Shown here in pieces: positions 25,157-33,045 of a stretch of 64,000 nucleotides of DNA; positions within the stretch are counted from its first letter, which is position 1; the number at the start of each line of letters is the position of its first letter. This stretch comes from Acinetobacter sp. NCu2D-2 (lineage in GTDB: Bacteria > Pseudomonadota > Gammaproteobacteria > Pseudomonadales > Moraxellaceae): positions 806,001-870,000 of the forward strand of contig NZ_CP015594.1 in the NCBI RefSeq assembly GCF_001647675.1, written 5' to 3'. The notes beneath the pieces are model-generated. The model was not told the origin of the DNA, ran no database searches, and was given only the letters and a program-made list of their open reading frames with translations. Position numbers and translations under genes: made by a program.

Positions 25157-25725
25157 TCTTTATCCCAAGATATATGACAGTTTCCAGCTAGAAAATATAA
25201 TAGATGTTGTACACACTCGCTATGACTGCCTAGAGGGGTACCAACAAGAAGTTTTTCAATGGGAATAATTACTTCTTTGTGGATTGCTGTTTCGACAACA
25301 GCTATTGGTTCATTAGCTAGAATAAGAGGTTTAATAAGATTATTAAATGTGACCTCAATACGGGCTAATACCCGGCCAACCAAATATTGGAAGGCTAAGC
25401 TATCTTGATGTTGGGTGATTAATCTACTAGCCTTAAGTTTGTATCTTAGTGCTTGTCTAATCAAATAGCTTCTACCTGAATCTTCGAGTTTTTTTTCTAA
25501 TCCTCTAGCATCCTCTCGAATTACGCCAGAATAATGAAGGATGTCATCGATTTGTTCTTCGATATCAACAGTAAGTCCTTGTTCAATTTTTTTCACAATC
25601 TCAAGGTAAGGCATTAGTAACAGCGTATTTTCATTGCTTTCAAAGTTATAGTGATATTGGCGCTTATCAATGTCTCTACCTGCTAAATCACCACCATCAG
25701 TGCTGATATCTTTCTGAATATTCAA
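25150..25725 (-). CDS. ABC-3C system effector/adaptor protein with GGDLAGRDI motif
   Basis: This 191-residue protein starts most likely at TTG 25725, eight bases after AGGA that lies in the stop region of the previous gene. The N-terminus carries the short motif DGGDLAGRDIDKR (residues 10-22). The remaining 165 residues are helical (IVKKIEQGLTVDIEEQIDDI, then ARGLEKKLEDSGRSYLIRQA) and resemble the third proteins of ABC-3C operons. The enzymatic activity, if any, is not apparent. The motif is repeated in the small membrane protein upstream, suggesting the two interact. Confidence 0.65.
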   Translation of the reverse strand: MNIQKDISTDGGDLAGRDIDKRQYHYNFESNENTLLLMPYLEIVKKIEQGLTVDIEEQIDDILHYSGVIREDARGLEKKLEDSGRSYLIRQALRYKLKASRLITQHQDSLAFQYLVGRVLARIEVTFNNLIKPLILANEPIAVVETAIHKEVIIPIEKLLVGTPLGSHSECVQHLLYFLAGNCHISWDKEC

Positions 25726-25735
25726 GATTATATTC

Positions 25736-25909
25736 CTATTTTTTGATATCTCGTCCTGCTATATCTCCACCGCCTGATCGAAGATTGCGCTGTTTTACTT
25801 CATTTTTAGAACTATCTGTTTTTGTTATTTTTTGATAGCAGACCGTTGCTGTCATACCCCCTAAAAAGCCTAAAAGTGCGCAAATTAGTTCACCAATATA
25901 TTGATCCAT
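25736..25909 (-). CDS. 57-residue membrane protein, first gene of ABC-3C operon
   Basis: The minus strand from ATG 25909 to TAG 25736 encodes 57 residues. Residues 6-24 are a single transmembrane helix (GELICALLGFLGGMTATVC). A polar, Lys/Asn-rich tail follows, ending in SGGGDIAGRDIKK. The same GGDxAGRDI motif opens the next protein, 10 bases downstream. The stop codon supplies the AGGA for that gene, so the two are coupled. It is easily missed because of its size. By inference it is a membrane anchor or membrane-acting effector of the ABC-3C system that binds its neighbour through the shared motif. Confidence 0.72.
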   Translation of the reverse strand: MDQYIGELICALLGFLGGMTATVCYQKITKTDSSKNEVKQRNLRSGGGDIAGRDIKK

Positions 25910-26222
25910 AGATCTGTTCTCTCAAAAAATTTATTTAAAAGTTCTTTTATATGTTTATTATTTTGATTTTTATTATGTTTTTGTCAATATTTTATTTCAT
26001 TAATTTCTACGAGAGCTGTTCCAAACATAGTTGAAATACTTTTTAAAAATAAGAAAATTATCAACATTTGATGATTACTTATATCGAAGCATTTTAAATA
26101 TTTATGTATATTAAGAATATGAAATATATTGATCTAAAAAGATCTGAAGCACGGCTTAAGAGGTATTCTTGTATCTCATAATTAAGGTTCGCATCAATAA
26201 CTTTTAATCCATAGCTTGAATT
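25910..26222. other. AT-rich intergenic region between ABC-3C operon and HAD gene
   Basis: These 313 bases lie between divergent genes, very AT-rich, with no ORF of coding character. They must carry the promoter of the ABC-3C operon. No conserved operator was identified. Confidence 0.4.
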
Positions 26223-26828
26223 ATGAATCACTTTCCTAAAGTTATTGTTTTTGATGCTTTCGGCACACTTGTAAAAAATGGTGAACGCCGATCCCCATAC
26301 CGTAAGTTGATGCAGTGGTTGAAGGCCAACGGTAGAAAACCAAGTGCACAAGATGCCAAGATCATCATGTCAAATTCTGTTGATATTGAAAAATTAGCTA
26401 AGATGTTTGGAGCAGAACTACCAGAACAGTTTTTGAAGGAGATCAATAACGATCTTCAGCATGAATTAAGCACAATTCAACTCTATGAAGATACAGTACC
26501 CACGCTTCAAATTTTAAAAGAAAAAGGTTTTAAACTTGCGCTGTGCTCCAATCTAGCTTTGCCATATGGTGAAAAACTTAGAAAACTACTCCCTGATTTT
26601 TTTGATATCGTGGCATTTAGTTATGAGGTTGGATCAATAAAGCCTGAGCTTGAAATCTATGCAGTAATTCAGGCATATTTTGGCTGTGATTTTTCAAAAA
26701 TGCTTTTTATTGGGGATCATCCCATCTTGGATGTTGAAATGCCCTTGTCATTAGGAATGTCAGCAAGGCTCATTGAACGTCAGAAAAACCAGGAACTGTT
26801 AGATGTCTTGGGTGATTTAATCGAATAG
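26223..26828 (+). CDS. HAD-superfamily hydrolase
   Basis: This 201-residue HAD enzyme has all four motifs: nucleophile Asp in VFDAFGTL (residues 9-16), Ser in LALCSNLALP, Lys in GSIKPELEIY and the metal Asp pair in FIGDHPILDVEM. The Ala at the DxD +2 place and the cap type resemble the 2-haloacid dehalogenase and phosphatase subfamily. The substrate is unknown. It lies alone between the ABC-3C operon and the integrase gene, pointing toward the integrase. It may be island cargo with a metabolic or nucleotide-phosphatase role. Confidence 0.8.
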   Translation: MNHFPKVIVFDAFGTLVKNGERRSPYRKLMQWLKANGRKPSAQDAKIIMSNSVDIEKLAKMFGAELPEQFLKEINNDLQHELSTIQLYEDTVPTLQILKEKGFKLALCSNLALPYGEKLRKLLPDFFDIVAFSYEVGSIKPELEIYAVIQAYFGCDFSKMLFIGDHPILDVEMPLSLGMSARLIERQKNQELLDVLGDLIE

Positions 26829-26980
26829 TATTTCTCTAAAGGTTAATCAAAATAGTGCGCTTACGCTCAATGAATTCGTTTTGGGGCCTTGATTACAAAG
26901 AGTGATAGTAAGAGACTCCTGACATGTGAATAAGTCGTAGGAGGCTCTATATAGAAATAATTGAGTTTTAAACTGTTTAA

Positions 26981-28348
26981 TTATTTAGTCATCTTTGATT
27001 TCTTGATCAAATATTCACGATTGAGAATGATATTTTTCACATCATTAGAAAGAATATGATTTTCAATTTTCTGCATAGCATCTCTTAAGTCTTTTGCATC
27101 AATTTGGGTATAGTCTGCTGTAATATCTGAGTCATCTTGATAAGAATGATTGATCAAAGCCTTAACGGTATACATCCCAATACCACAACGGTTTGCAATA
27201 GACGTAAATGTGCGTCTTAAATCATGAAAGGTGAATGGTATTCCTGTGGTTTCCGTAATCTTATGGCGGACATGCCTGCGATCTTTGATATGGTTTTGAT
27301 TATTCGTTGCTGGGAAGACATATTTAGAGCCGTTCGAATATTTCTTACGCTGTTTAAAAACATGCAGTAGTGTTTCTCCTAAAGGTAAGAGTAGATCTTC
27401 ACCATTTTTGGGATTAATAATTTTTAAAGTCCCGTATTTCAAGTCAATATTAGCCCATGCAAGTTGCTCAACTTCATTGCGCCTAAGACCAGTGAGTACA
27501 AATGTCAAAAGGAAATCTTGGTTCAAATATCCATATTCATTCGCTTTTTCATTTCCTCGCCATTGGGTTTGAACGATCGCTGATACCCAATCTGCTTGTT
27601 GTTCACTGTTGATATAATTTTTTCTAGGTTTTAATTTGTTAAAAAGGTCATTCTGATAAAGAATCTGAACTGGACTAAATTCCGTGATAAGTGGTTGGTT
27701 ATTATTAGTCAGTCTTTTTCGGTGGTAGTTATAAATTGCAGAAAATAGCTTAAGGGTAATATTGGCATGAGACTTATTGGTTTGCGATATTTCAGCATGC
27801 TTACCAACCACCATTTGCATAGTTATCTCTGTAATTTTTAAATGGTGCCAATCTTTTAAGTACAAATTCATATCTCGATCATATATAGCAACTGTATTTG
27901 GCTTTAACTCTGATTTGGCTTCGATATAGTGCCTATAGGCATCTATTACAGTCGGAATTTTTTGATGGTTTATACGTTCCTGAGAAGCTTTTTGACGTAG
28001 CTGTTCTTTTTTGTCATTAGGGTTTATCCCTTGGGACATCTCTAGAAGATACTCGGTAGCTTTTTGCCTTGCTGTTTCAGGTGTATAAAGACCATGGTCA
28101 CCGATAGTCACACGACATGGAGAACCATTTGGCATCTTCTTTTCAACAGTATAGACAAGAGAATGACGAGTTGCTCTGATGGCAAAGCCAACAAGTTTGT
28201 TATCTCGATAAAAGATTTGTTTCCCGTTCGGGATATCAAAGCAATATTGTTTGGAGTCTTTCAAAGATTGTTGTGCTTTTGAATCATTCAATTCTTTGAT
28301 TAAACCTTTCACAAATGAAAGGGTGATAAAGACTTTATTTTGGGGCAT
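26981..28348 (-). CDS. int: Tyrosine recombinase (integrase) of the IME
   Basis: This protein integrates and excises the element by recombination at the ssrS 3' end. The 455 residues hold an N-terminal arm-binding region with DUF4102-like features (FYRDNKLVGFAIRATRHS), a SAM-like core-binding part, and the catalytic domain with Arg in VLTGLRRNEVEQL, HDLRRTFTS, a His in LINHSYQDDSDITADYTQ and its Tyr nucleophile. I chose the ATG at 28348, eight bases from AGGA. A longer reading to TTG 28408 has no ribosome site. The gene starts 136 bp from the attachment repeat and points inward, as usual for P4-type integrases. Confidence 0.93.
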   Translation of the reverse strand: MPQNKVFITLSFVKGLIKELNDSKAQQSLKDSKQYCFDIPNGKQIFYRDNKLVGFAIRATRHSLVYTVEKKMPNGSPCRVTIGDHGLYTPETARQKATEYLLEMSQGINPNDKKEQLRQKASQERINHQKIPTVIDAYRHYIEAKSELKPNTVAIYDRDMNLYLKDWHHLKITEITMQMVVGKHAEISQTNKSHANITLKLFSAIYNYHRKRLTNNNQPLITEFSPVQILYQNDLFNKLKPRKNYINSEQQADWVSAIVQTQWRGNEKANEYGYLNQDFLLTFVLTGLRRNEVEQLAWANIDLKYGTLKIINPKNGEDLLLPLGETLLHVFKQRKKYSNGSKYVFPATNNQNHIKDRRHVRHKITETTGIPFTFHDLRRTFTSIANRCGIGMYTVKALINHSYQDDSDITADYTQIDAKDLRDAMQKIENHILSNDVKNIILNREYLIKKSKMTK

Positions 28349-28385
28349 TTTCATTTTCCTAGAATATAGGATTAATAGGCCATTT

Positions 28386-28406
28386 CTGGGTATACATGGA
28401 GTATAC
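28386..28406. repeat. GTATAC-type repeat at right end of IME
   Basis: CTGGGTATACATGGA (28386-28400), followed by GTATAC, repeats 15 bases found at 13170-13184 at the other end. It lies just upstream of the integrase ATG. It may be an arm-type site for integrase or an operator that controls it. Confidence 0.55.
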
Positions 28407-28483
28407 AAAGGGCTAAAAAATGAAAATTGATTTGGTGGAGAATTTAGAAATTTTGTTCATGATTGTTAAGAAACAATCACTTA

Positions 28484-28665
28484 AAAGCACTCCGAAGATG
28501 CCGCTGCATGTCGTTACCCTGAACCCGATGAGTTCAAGGTGGACGCGACGCATACTTGCTGGGTTTCCTACACGAAGGTAGGCATACACTCTAAATACAC
28601 AGAACGCAATCCTAAGATTTAAGTATCGGCAGGGATATAGACCTACTGGCGAACACCTCAGAGAT
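28484..28665 (-). ncRNA. ssrS: 6S RNA
   Basis: Read on the minus strand, the sequence begins AUCUCUGAGGUGUUCGCCAG and ends GCAGCGGCAUCUUCGGAGUGC, both matching the conserved closing stem of 6S RNA (E. coli has CUCUGAGAUGUUCGC at the start and GGCGGCAUCUCGGAG at the end). The internal TTGAACTCATCGGGTTCA is the conserved arm, comparable to TTGAACCAAGGGTTCA. Length about 180 nt fits. 6S RNA binds sigma-70 RNA polymerase and mimics an open promoter in stationary phase. It lies downstream of zapA, the usual place. The last 54 nt are the IME attachment site, so the mature RNA is preserved, but its transcript beyond the 3' end now enters the IME. Confidence 0.92.
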
Positions 28666-28671
28666 AGAACA

Positions 28672-28699
28672 AGTATAAACGATATTCAGTGTGTGGCAA
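28672..28699 (-). promoter_or_regulatory. Sigma-70 promoter of ssrS
   Basis: On the minus strand, TTGCCA (28699-28694), a 16-bp spacer and TATACT (28677-28672) lie 7 bp before the predicted 6S RNA start at 28665. Confidence 0.75.
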
Positions 28700-28765
28700 A
28701 TCAAAGCTGTTCAACAACTGTAAACTTCACATTTAATTGAGTGAAGTTTACGCAATTCACTGTAA

Positions 28766-29053
28766 TTATTCAGAGAATTCTTCAACATCCTCTAAAATTG
28801 TTTGTAACAAACGTTCACACTGCGCATATTGCTGTAGTGACTTGTTCATTGTCAAAACTTCTTGCATGAGTTCGAGTGCAACCATAATTACCAATTTACT
28901 TGGTTCCATACGTGGTGCTTTACGACGAAATTCATCGTATTTATCATTCAATAATTGTGCCGCACGCTCAAGTTCATCTTTCTTCTCAGGTGAAGATGCC
29001 AGTTTGAAACTATGACCTAGAACTCTTAAATCAAGGGCGATTTGTTCACTCAT
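28766..29053 (-). CDS. zapA: Cell division protein ZapA
   Basis: ZapA bundles FtsZ filaments at the division ring. The 95-residue protein shows the family: beta strand start SEQIALDLRVLGHSFKL, then EKKDELERAAQLLNDKYDEF and a C-terminal coiled coil (MVALELMQEVLTMNKSLQQY). The start codon overlaps the stop of the upstream coiled-coil gene by 4 bases (ATGA), so they are translationally coupled. ssrS follows. This is the conserved zapA-ssrS order. Confidence 0.95.
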   Translation of the reverse strand: MSEQIALDLRVLGHSFKLASSPEKKDELERAAQLLNDKYDEFRRKAPRMEPSKLVIMVALELMQEVLTMNKSLQQYAQCERLLQTILEDVEEFSE

Positions 29054-29607
29054 GATGACGCTTCCTCTGTCATTTCACTTGGATGAGCCAATTGTTGAAT
29101 TTCTTGTGCATGTTGATCTTGCGCTGTACCCAAAATTGCCAAACGTTGAATAATCGCTTCAACTTTCGCTTTAGCATGCTCATTCTTTTGCGCTAAACGT
29201 TCATTTTCTTGGTTTAAGCGTTGAATTTCTTGCTTAGCAAGTTGCTGTTCATTGAGTAATTTTTCTTTCAGTGCACGTAGATCATTTCTCTCAGCCAAAA
29301 TTTCCTGAAAGCGATTCTTTAGATCAGTACAACTTTTTTCTAATCGGCTATAGCGGTCTGCAAGTGCAGTCGCATCTTGATTCAGTTGTTGAAATTGAGC
29401 ACGTGAGTCGGTGAGTTGCTCGGTCAGAACTGTATTTTCTTGTTGTTTTTGTTCAATAACGTTGTTCTTCTGCGCAATTTGAGCTTCGTGTTTTTCTACA
29501 GAGGAATCTCGTTCTTGGCGCAGTTCCAGATTTTCACTTTCAAATTGTGCCAGTCGCGTTTTTAAAGCGCCAATGTGCACGTGTAGACGCTGTAATTCTT
29601 CTAACAT
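29050..29607 (-). CDS. Long coiled-coil protein upstream of zapA (TIGR02449/ZapB-like)
   Basis: This 185-residue protein started at MLEELQRLHVHIGALKTRL (ATG 29607). A longer reading to 29784 would run across the divergent ygfB gene. It is an almost unbroken coiled coil (residues about 5-165), rich in Gln, Glu, Leu and Arg, with repeated heptads and an acidic, Ser-ending tail. In Pseudomonas a short coiled-coil gene of family TIGR02449 occupies this place between ygfB and zapA, so this is likely an elongated version. A role in division or Z-ring bundling is inferred from the zapA coupling. Confidence 0.7.
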   Translation of the reverse strand: MLEELQRLHVHIGALKTRLAQFESENLELRQERDSSVEKHEAQIAQKNNVIEQKQQENTVLTEQLTDSRAQFQQLNQDATALADRYSRLEKSCTDLKNRFQEILAERNDLRALKEKLLNEQQLAKQEIQRLNQENERLAQKNEHAKAKVEAIIQRLAILGTAQDQHAQEIQQLAHPSEMTEEASS

Positions 29608-29671
29608 ATCGAGGTCGCACAGTATTGCAAACAAAGGTAATATATAAGCAGTATAGAGATTGGATAAACGA

Positions 29672-30304
29672 ATGCAAGACGATATTTCAGGTTGGACCGA
29701 ATGGCACCGCAATTTTTCTTCAATTGAAGAAATTTCTAGCCCAAGTGAGCTGCATGGCTTACTGACAGGTATCGTATGTATCACTCAGGCACCAACGCGT
29801 GAAGAGTGGCAACAGATTTTGGAAACCCTCGATATTCCAGAATTAGACGATGAAACCTTAGAGCTTTTAACTACTGAAGCTGAAGATGTATTCCATTCAT
29901 TGTCTGAAGATGAATTGGATTATCTACCATTACTTCCTGATGACGAACATCTATTACAAGACCGTGTACAAGCCTTGGCAGATTGGTGTGCAGGTGTGGT
30001 ATTAGGGTTTGGATTGGCATCGGGTCATATCCGTGACGATGAACGTGAATGGATTGAACATTTACAAGATGTTGCGGCAGTAGAATTTGAAGATTCAGAC
30101 AACGATGACGAAGGTGAAGAAAGCTATCAGGAACTTTACGAATTTGTTCGTTTAATTCCAGTGAGCTTATCTGTAGGTCGTAAAAAAGTAACTGTAGAGG
30201 AAACCCCATTACTTAAACGTTTCACCTCTCAGCCTGCAAAAGCAAAATCTGCGACTGATGCGCAAAGTGTGGTCGAAATGTTTACACCTCATCGTCCAAG
30301 CTAA
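29672..30304 (+). CDS. ygfB: UPF0149 family protein YgfB
   Basis: This 210-residue acidic protein has YgfB/YecA family features: an N-terminal SSPSELHGLLTGIVC stretch, LADWCAGVVLGFGLASG in the middle and a very acidic section (FEDSDNDDEGEESYQELYEFVRLIPVSL). In Pseudomonas YgfB affects ampDh3 expression and beta-lactam tolerance, and in enterobacteria it heads the pepP-ubiH-ubiI operon, a neighbourhood preserved here. ATG 29672 is chosen; an in-frame TTG lies 12 bases upstream. It is divergent from the coiled-coil gene. Confidence 0.88.
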   Translation: MQDDISGWTEWHRNFSSIEEISSPSELHGLLTGIVCITQAPTREEWQQILETLDIPELDDETLELLTTEAEDVFHSLSEDELDYLPLLPDDEHLLQDRVQALADWCAGVVLGFGLASGHIRDDEREWIEHLQDVAAVEFEDSDNDDEGEESYQELYEFVRLIPVSLSVGRKKVTVEETPLLKRFTSQPAKAKSATDAQSVVEMFTPHRPS

Positions 30305-30399
30305 TTTTATAATTTAGCCAAGACAAACCTAAGGCTGAATATTCTCCTGTTCGGTCTTAGGTTAAATACCTAAAATGATTTGATAAGAAGTAAGGATTC

Positions 30400-31722
30400 A
30401 TGAAGAAACTGACTCAAGCAGATTTTGAAGAACGTCGCGCGATATTAGCGGGTGAAATGGGCTTAAATAGTATTGCAGTGATTGCAACCAGTCCTGTGGC
30501 ACTGCGTAATCGCGATGCAGACTATAAATATCGTGCAGATAGTAGTTTCTTCTACCTGACAGGTTTTGCTGAACCTGAAGCTGTCGCTGTGATTGAAACT
30601 TTTGCTACACGTGAAGAAGGCTATAGCTATAGTTTGTTCTGCCGAGAACGTGACCGTGAAATGGAAATCTGGAATGGTTACCGAGCAGGGATTGATGGTG
30701 CGATTGAAGACTATGAAGCAGATGAGGCTTATGCCATTGATCTTCTAGATGAAGAAATTCTGCCGAAATTACAAAACAAAGAAAAACTGTTTTACCGCAT
30801 TGGTCACGATGCCGCTTTTGATGCACGTGTCGCAAAATGGATTAAAGAGGCCAGTGGCGAAACACGTCGTGGTACAACTGCACCAGCACAACTGATTCAG
30901 CTTGATCGCATTGTCGATGAAATGCGTTTGATTAAAACCCCTGAAGAGCTGGAACTTATGCAAATTGCCTCTGATATTTCAGCAGAAGCACATACCAAAG
31001 CAATGCAAAGTGTTCAGCCTGGTATGATGGAATATGCGCTTGAAGCTGAACTGAATTATATTTTCGGTAAAAATGGCTGTGTGCCGTCTTATAACAGTAT
31101 TGTTGGTGGCGGTGAAAATGCCTGCATCTTGCATTATGTTGAAAATGACAAAGAACTCAAGGACGGTGATTTGGTATTGATTGATGCGGCATGTGAATAT
31201 CAATGCTACGCTTCAGATATTACCCGTACTTTCCCAGTCAATGGGAAGTTCAGTCCTGAACAAAAAGCACTTTATAATGTTGTACTTGATGCACAAATTG
31301 CAGCCATTGATGCAGTTCGCATAGGTCACTCATATAAAGAACCGCACAATGTTGCAGTTCGTATTTTGGTTCAAGGTTTACTTGATTTGGGCATCATGCA
31401 AGGTGATCTTGATGAGATTATTAGCTCAGAAAGTTACCGCCAATTCTATATGCATGGTACAGGGCATTGGTTAGGTATGGATGTCCATGATGTCGGTGCT
31501 TATAAAGTCGACGGTGACTGGCGTGCCTATGAAGAAGGCATGGTTGTGACCGTAGAACCGGGTCTATATATTGCCCCAGATGATGAAACTGTCGATAAAA
31601 AATGGCGTGGTATCGGCATCCGTATTGAAGATGATGTGGTCGCAACTAAAAATGGTCCACTTGTTTTGACCAAAAATGTAGTGAAAACTGTTGAAGATAT
31701 TGAAGCATTGATGGCGAAATAA
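30400..31722 (+). CDS. pepP: Xaa-Pro aminopeptidase (aminopeptidase P)
   Basis: Aminopeptidase P removes N-terminal residues that precede proline, using two Mn ions. The 440-residue protein has the N-terminal creatinase-like domain with SSFFYLTGFAEPEAV and the pita-bread catalytic domain: DAACEYQCYASDITRTFP (two Asp ligands), MHGTGHWLGMDVHD (His), VEPGLYI (Glu) and GIRIEDD (Glu). AAGGA lies 5 bases before the ATG. It follows ygfB by 95 bp. A terminator after the gene, plus the inserted material, now separates it from ubiH. Confidence 0.96.
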   Translation: MKKLTQADFEERRAILAGEMGLNSIAVIATSPVALRNRDADYKYRADSSFFYLTGFAEPEAVAVIETFATREEGYSYSLFCRERDREMEIWNGYRAGIDGAIEDYEADEAYAIDLLDEEILPKLQNKEKLFYRIGHDAAFDARVAKWIKEASGETRRGTTAPAQLIQLDRIVDEMRLIKTPEELELMQIASDISAEAHTKAMQSVQPGMMEYALEAELNYIFGKNGCVPSYNSIVGGGENACILHYVENDKELKDGDLVLIDAACEYQCYASDITRTFPVNGKFSPEQKALYNVVLDAQIAAIDAVRIGHSYKEPHNVAVRILVQGLLDLGIMQGDLDEIISSESYRQFYMHGTGHWLGMDVHDVGAYKVDGDWRAYEEGMVVTVEPGLYIAPDDETVDKKWRGIGIRIEDDVVATKNGPLVLTKNVVKTVEDIEALMAK

Positions 31723-31738
31723 CCAATCTAATGAAACT

Positions 31739-31768
31739 AAAAAAGCCGCTCCGTGGAGTGGCTTTTTT
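31739..31768 (+). terminator. Terminator after pepP
   Basis: AGCCGCTCC-GT-GGAGTGGCT with one G-T wobble, followed by a T run. It lies 16 bp after the pepP stop codon and just before the IS3-type element. Confidence 0.8.
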
Positions 31769-31822
31769 ATTGTGTTGCATGTCCCGTCCTGAAATAAGTT
31801 TACACCTTAAGAGACTTATTTT

Positions 31823-32212
31823 ATGGAACATAAACGAGAACAACGAGTTAAACGTACACAACGTGACTATAGCTTTGCCTTTAAAATGATGGTGGTACAT
31901 GAAGTAGAAAAAGGGCAAATTACTTATAAGCAAGCTCAGGCAAAATATGGTATTCAAGGAAGATCAACTGTGCTGGTATGGTTACGCAAGCACGGACAAC
32001 AGGACTGGACTTCGAATATGCCGACTTCTTCTAAACGCCAATTGACACCCCAACAACGAATCCGCCAATTAGAAAAGCAGTTAGCCGCAGAAAAGCTTAA
32101 AACTGAATTTATTCAGGATGTGATTTATCACATTGATAAAGAATGTGGGACTGATCTTGGAAAAAAGTATACCGAGCACGTTTCAAAGATTGGCAAAGCC
32201 AAAGAAGACTAA
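31823..32212 (+). CDS. IS3-family transposase subunit A (OrfA)
   Basis: This 129-residue protein has an N-terminal HTH_23-type domain (YSFAFKMMVVHEVEKGQITYKQ, then KYGIQGRSTVLVWLRKHGQQ) for terminal-repeat binding, and a C-terminal leucine-zipper helix (RIRQLEKQLAAEKLKTEFIQ). The slippery site near its end leads into OrfB, producing the OrfAB transposase. Confidence 0.9.
   Translation: MEHKREQRVKRTQRDYSFAFKMMVVHEVEKGQITYKQAQAKYGIQGRSTVLVWLRKHGQQDWTSNMPTSSKRQLTPQQRIRQLEKQLAAEKLKTEFIQDVIYHIDKECGTDLGKKYTEHVSKIGKAKED
32161..32167 (+). other. Programmed -1 frameshift slippery site of IS3 element
   Basis: The heptamer A AAA AAG in the OrfA frame (GGA AAA AAG) is the standard IS3-family slippery site. 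After a -1 shift the reading continues as VYRARFKDWQSQRRLSVSRY into OrfB, a normal IS3 fusion sequence. Confidence 0.85.
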
Positions 32213-32235
32213 GCGTTTCACGTTATTGTCAGTGG

Positions 32236-33045
32236 TTGGGAATCACCCGACAAGCTTATTATCAAGCAGAAAAACGTGCTCAAATGACTGCACAAGCAAC
32301 TGAACAAATACTTGAGTTGGTTATGGAATATCGCTGTCTCATGCCAAGTATCGGAACACGTAAGCTGTATTGGCTTATTAAAGGCAAATTGTTGCAACGT
32401 GGTTTAAAGTGTGGACGGGATCAGTTATTTAAAATATTGAAAGAAAATAACTTATTGATTCGCCCTAAGCGTTGCTATACAAAAACTACGGATAGCAAGC
32501 ATTGGATGAAGAAGCATCCAAATTTATTAAAGGATTATTCAGCAGTGCAAGCCAATGAAGTCTTTGTTAGTGATATTACCTATGTTGAGAGTGCTGAAGG
32601 TGTGCATTATTTATCCTTGGTGACAGATGCTTATACCCGACAGATTAAAGGTTATAAGTTATCGAATGATATGCGTGCGGAGAATGTTGTGCAGGCTCTA
32701 CATATGGCGATGCAGCAAGCGACAGATCGAGCGACTAGGATGATTCATCATTCAGATAGAGGTGCTCAATATTGCTCTGAGCTATATCAATCGGCATTGC
32801 GCCATTATGGGATATGTCCTTCCATGACAGATGGCAAGGACTGTTATCAGAATGCATTAGCAGAGCGAATTAATGGAATATTAAAGCAGGAGTTTTTAAC
32901 CACGCGATGTCAAACCATGAAGGAGTTAGATCACTTAATTGCGGAATCTATCATGATTTACAATTGTTATAGACCGCATTTAAGTTTAAATATGAACACC
33001 CCGAATCAGATGTATGAGCAAACAAAAACCGAGCTAATTGCTTAA
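32236..33045 (+). CDS. IS3-family transposase subunit B (OrfB)
   Basis: This reading frame gives 269 residues from the first ATG, but in practice it is translated through the -1 frameshift from OrfA. It has an HTH_21 segment (LGITRQAYYQAEKR) and an rve integrase core with DDE residues: Asp in FVSDITYVESAEG, Asp in IHHSDRGAQYCS and Glu in NALAERINGILKQEF. All catalytic residues are present and the frame is intact. Confidence 0.92.
   Translation: MGITRQAYYQAEKRAQMTAQATEQILELVMEYRCLMPSIGTRKLYWLIKGKLLQRGLKCGRDQLFKILKENNLLIRPKRCYTKTTDSKHWMKKHPNLLKDYSAVQANEVFVSDITYVESAEGVHYLSLVTDAYTRQIKGYKLSNDMRAENVVQALHMAMQQATDRATRMIHHSDRGAQYCSELYQSALRHYGICPSMTDGKDCYQNALAERINGILKQEFLTTRCQTMKELDHLIAESIMIYNCYRPHLSLNMNTPNQMYEQTKTELIA

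Larger units (their letters stand above)
12974..28537. mobile_element. Integrative mobilizable element inserted in ssrS
   Basis: The element is bounded by 54-bp direct repeats that match the 3' end of the 6S RNA gene. A tyrosine integrase gene lies next to one end and an excisionase-like HTH gene next to the other. Inside are an oriT candidate, a mobC/mobA relaxase module with overprinted mobB/mobD, a helicase loader, regulators, and cargo: a CHAT protease, an ABC-3C operon, an AbiEi-like antitoxin and a HAD hydrolase. No conjugation channel genes and no phage structural genes are present, so transfer would need a helper plasmid. Excised length would be about 15.5 kb. Confidence 0.9.

Noticed and set aside
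28349..28408. Longer integrase from TTG 28408
   Set aside because: The upstream extension has no ribosome site and overlaps the GTATAC repeat. AGGA is correctly placed for the ATG at 28348.
12974..28537. Island interpreted as a prophage or phage satellite
   Set aside because: The integrase, Cro-like gene and helicase loader fit, but there are no capsid, packaging or lysis genes, and a full mob module is present. IME is the better description.
29608..29784. N-terminal extension of the coiled-coil protein upstream of zapA
   Set aside because: It would run antisense through the start of ygfB, and the extra 59 residues lack the coiled-coil character of the rest.
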